This document shows positions 62,301 through 64,000 of a stretch of DNA of 64,000 nucleotides, one piece after another. Numbering within the stretch: the first letter of the stretch is position 1; each line of letters starts with the position of its first letter. This DNA is from Streptosporangium sp. NBC_01495 (GTDB lineage: Bacteria > Actinomycetota > Actinomycetes > Streptosporangiales > Streptosporangiaceae). Where the stretch lies: NCBI RefSeq assembly GCF_036250735.1, contig NZ_CP109430.1:6386001-6450000 (forward strand). The letters are read 5' to 3'. The translations under genes were made by a program, and so were the position numbers. A model generated the notes under the pieces. That model saw nothing but the letters and a program-made list of their open reading frames with translations, was not told the DNA's origin and ran no database searches.

Positions 62301-64000
62301 CGCCGACAGGGCGGGGCTCGGTCCGGCTTCGAGGAGGGTGGTGACGCCTTCGGCCTCCAGGGTGCGCACCGCGTCGCCGAACCGGACCGGTTCACGCACC
62401 TGCCGCACCCAGTAGTCGGCGGACGCGATCTCCTCGGGGTCGGCGAGGTGACCGGTCAAGGTCGACACCAGCGGGATCCGGGGGTGGTTCCACACCACCG
62501 ATTCCAGGACCGTGCGGAACTCCTGCAGCATCGGGTCCATCCGCGCTGAATGGAAGGCGTGCGAGACCCGCAACCGCTTGGCCCGGTATCTCCCGTCCAG
62601 TTGGTTCAGGAGCGCTTCGACCGCGTCCTCATCACCGGAGACCACCACCGAGGCCGGGCCGTTGACCGCCGCCAGACCGACCCGCTCACTCAGATACGGC
62701 GCGATGTCCGACTCCGAGGCGGCTACCGCGGCCATCGCCCCACCAGCGGCCAGGCCCTGCATCAACCGGCCGCGTGCCTCCACCACCCGGCACGCGTCTT
62801 CCAAAGACCACACCCCCGCCACATGAGCAGCGGCGATCTCCCCTACGGAGTGACCTCCAACGAAGTCCGGGACCACTCCCCAGGACTCCAACAACCGGAA
62901 GAGGGCCACCTCGAACGCGAACAACCCCCGCTGGGTGTACACCGTCTGATCGATCAGCTCCGAACCGCCGAACAGCACCTCCTTCACCGAAGAGGCGCAT
63001 GCCGCGTCGAAGGCCTCCGCGAACACCGGGAACGCCGCATACAACCCCGACCCCATCCCGGCGCGCTGCGCCCCCTGCCCGGAGAACAGCACCGCGTGGC
63101 GACCCCCGGCCACACCCTCCACCCCCGGAACGAACCCCGCCAGCTCATCACGACCCGGCCCACAGAACACCGCACGATGCTCCAAAACCGTCCGAGTCGC
63201 CGCCAGCGAATACCCCACATCCAGCGCATCCCCCGCCCACGACACCAACCGCGCGACCTGCGCACCCAACCCCTCAGCGCTCTTGGCCGACACCACCCAC
63301 GGCACCACCGGCAACGCGCGTTCCACCACCCGCACGGCAGACTCCTCCACCACCCCCTCCACAATCACATGCGCATTCGTCCCACTGATCCCAAACGACG
63401 ACACCCCCGCCCGACGGAGTCCCTCACGCTCCGGCCACGGCCGAGACTCGGTCAGGAGCTCGACCGCGCCCGACGACCAGTCCACGTGCGGTGAGGGCTC
63501 GTCCACGTGCAGCGTCTTCGGCATCACGCCGTGCCGCATCGCCATCACCATCTTGATCACACCCGCCACCCCGGCGGCGGCCTGAGCGTGACCCATGTTC
63601 GACTTCACCGATCCCAGCCACAGGGGGGCCGACCGGTCCTGGCCGTAGGTGGCCAGCAGCGCCTGCGCCTCGATCGGGTCGCCGAGTGTCGTCCCCGTGC
63701 CGTGCGCCTCCACCACGTCCACGTCGGACACCTCAAGGTCGGCGTTCGCCAGCGCCTGACGAATCACCCTTTCCTGGGAGGGGCCGTTCGGCGCGGTCAG
63801 GCCGTTCGACGCCCCGTCCTGGTTGACCGCGCTGCCCCGTACCACCGCCAGCACCGGGTGCCCGTTGCGGCGCGCGTCGGACAATCGCTCCAGCAGCAGC
63901 ATCCCCACGCCCTCGGACCAGCCCGCGCCGTCGGCGGTGGACGCGAAGGACTTGCAGCGGCCGTCGGGCGACAGCGCCCGCTGCCGGGAGAAGCGGACGA
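59331..64000 (-). CDS. Type I polyketide synthase, module KS-AT-DH-KR-ACP, 5' part beyond window
   Basis: The frame is open to the right edge (64000), where it reads as the KS segment [19 protein letters not shown], so the protein begins outside the window. Visible: the rest of a KS with [12 protein letters not shown] and MGHAQAAAG histidines; AT ([15 protein letters not shown] near 62555, malonyl-type); DH with [10 protein letters not shown], where the HxxxGxxxxP motif has its Gly shifted by one, and [12 protein letters not shown] with [12 protein letters not shown] in place of LDD, and NYAAGN (NYAAAN elsewhere); and ACP GFDSL (about 59740). The C-terminal ~90 residues form a docking domain ahead of the downstream subunit. 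Order on the operon implies it acts directly before the two-module protein. Confidence 0.95.
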   Translation of the reverse strand, partial: VRFSRQRALSPDGRCKSFASTADGAGWSEGVGMLLLERLSDARRNGHPVLAVVRGSAVNQDGASNGLTAPNGPSQERVIRQALANADLEVSDVDVVEAHGTGTTLGDPIEAQALLATYGQDRSAPLWLGSVKSNMGHAQAAAGVAGVIKMVMAMRHGVMPKTLHVDEPSPHVDWSSGAVELLTESRPWPEREGLRRAGVSSFGISGTNAHVIVEGVVEESAVRVVERALPVVPWVVSAKSAEGLGAQVARLVSWAGDALDVGYSLAATRTVLEHRAVFCGPGRDELAGFVPGVEGVAGGRHAVLFSGQGAQRAGMGSGLYAAFPVFAEAFDAACASSVKEVLFGGSELIDQTVYTQRGLFAFEVALFRLLESWGVVPDFVGGHSVGEIAAAHVAGVWSLEDACRVVEARGRLMQGLAAGGAMAAVAASESDIAPYLSERVGLAAVNGPASVVVSGDEDAVEALLNQLDGRYRAKRLRVSHAFHSARMDPMLQEFRTVLESVVWNHPRIPLVSTLTGHLADPEEIASADYWVRQVREPVRFGDAVRTLEAEGVTTLLEAGPSPALSAMETQTAVFTPLARKDHDEVEATIRGLGQAWTRGVTVDWPTMFTGSGAQRIDLPTYPFQRKHYWLDTVADTGDMGSVGLAAAEHPLLGATISLADAETTVLTGRLSLATHPWLADHRVGAVAVFPGTALVELGVWVGDQVGCGFLEELTLQAPLVLPETGAVAIQVAVDAADENGRRRLAVHSRAAEAPLDAAWTRHAVGALTPDTPAEPDSLEVWPPEGATPIELGAIYDHVVEGGLAYGPAFRGLQAAWRRGADVFAEVTLPDQVRDEAGRYGVHPALLDAALHAVGLTGHPDAGAALPFAWNDVALHATGATGLRVRISTAEDGAVSVHTADPKGAPVASIGSLVLRPVQAVGPETGPVVQDSLYRVAWVDAPVTGAPVHTEGHAPVHAVEHADIDALRAALDAGAPPPRAVLFPVGATSPSDARPATARTLAAVRSWLADERLAASILVILTRRTGTPADLASASVAGFVRSAQAEHPGRIVLADVDEDPESWRLLPAAITGAEPQIAVHAGAVSVPRLVRATPGDRSAGPDLTEGTVLITGGTGGLGGLLARHLVAEHGARRLLLASRRGADAPGAESLRAELADLGAEVVLAACDVTDRDALARLLADIPSRHPLTAVVHAAGSLADGLVSTLTPERLDEVMRPKADAAWHLHELTKTLDLSAFVLFSAAAGTLGTAGQGNYAAGNAFLDALAAHRRSLGLPGIALAWGLWEQTSEMTAHLAGEGVARVGRGGVSPLPTADALALFDLAVTMEDPALVPVRLNPAVLREQRDAGLLPALLADLVPGRRRRSASAATDGPSLADRLSGLGEAEREEELLALVRAEVAAVLGHASVEAVRSSRAFDELGFDSLTAIELRNRMNAVTGTRLPATLVFDYPNPAALARHLNDRLRPERVAAPLSLLGELDRLEAILATPDPDEIEALGHDARADVTARLRTLVATWQDLHRADGEDTVVDDLDAASDDEIFAFIDSKLGTSQAERTDV

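Noticed and set aside
1-64000. tRNA, rRNA, transposase or integrase genes
   Set aside because: None found on either strand by eye; the cluster shows no mobile-element ends in this window.

Overview
The window is high-GC actinomycete DNA: GTG/TTG starts, ATGA-type overlaps, SARP/AfsR regulators and a modular type I PKS. A Streptosporangiaceae-like host (Nonomuraea, Streptosporangium and relatives) is plausible, but that is inference; no rRNA, tRNA or other taxonomic marker is present.

Layout. (1) 1-8.5 kb: the end of an AfsR-like regulator, a very large secreted lysozyme-fold protein on the minus strand, and a two-gene operon for a small secreted cysteine protein and a putative lipoprotein. 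(2) 8.6-12.2 kb: a toxin remnant, a glutamate-1-semialdehyde-aminomutase-like aminotransferase, a fumarylacetoacetase-family hydrolase and an AraC-type regulator. (3) 12.4-23.4 kb: a carbohydrate scavenging locus with a regulator, two amidohydrolases, a heparinase II/III-like lyase, a Gfo/Idh/MocA oxidoreductase, an ABC sugar importer and a Tat-exported glucuronyl-epimerase-like protein. (4) 23.7-26.0 kb: RidA, an FMN reductase, MarR and an SDR, with a duplicated operator at the FMN reductase start. (5) 26.1-64 kb: a biosynthetic gene cluster.

The cluster. A rightward operon (26.27-34.49 kb) encodes a kynurenine-3-monooxygenase-like FAD enzyme fused in one polypeptide to a PLP group II decarboxylase, then a P450, both anthranilate synthase subunits and a class II DAHP synthase. 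This looks like a dedicated chorismate/anthranilate/tryptophan supply feeding an aromatic amine branch. Leftward operons meet it at 34.5 kb: flavin reductase, SnoaL-like protein, DszC-like flavin monooxygenase, aldo/keto reductase and O-methyltransferase, then a FlaA1-like epimerase/dehydratase, an MFS exporter and a glutathionyl-hydroquinone-reductase-like protein. A WrbA-like quinone oxidoreductase and a SARP regulator lie just upstream. From 48.4 kb to the right edge are two leftward PKS genes with three KS-AT-DH-KR-ACP modules (malonyl, methylmalonyl, malonyl), predicted to build a conjugated triene. Neither visible PKS end carries a thioesterase.

Control. Three promoter regions (26.18, 38.42 and 43.24 kb) share GAGAG-type heptamers on an 11-bp period, followed by exactly 8 bp and an identical TAGCGT -10 element. 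This is SARP-operator architecture and probably links all tailoring and precursor operons to the SARP at 44.1-46.2 kb. The cluster is also unusually rich in short tandem repeats. One of these triplicates the ribosome-binding site and start codon between the two anthranilate synthase genes.

Most interesting: the monooxygenase-decarboxylase fusion with its decapeptide-repeat linker, next to a polyene PKS, suggests a hydroxykynurenamine-type aromatic amine pathway that I do not recognise from a described cluster.
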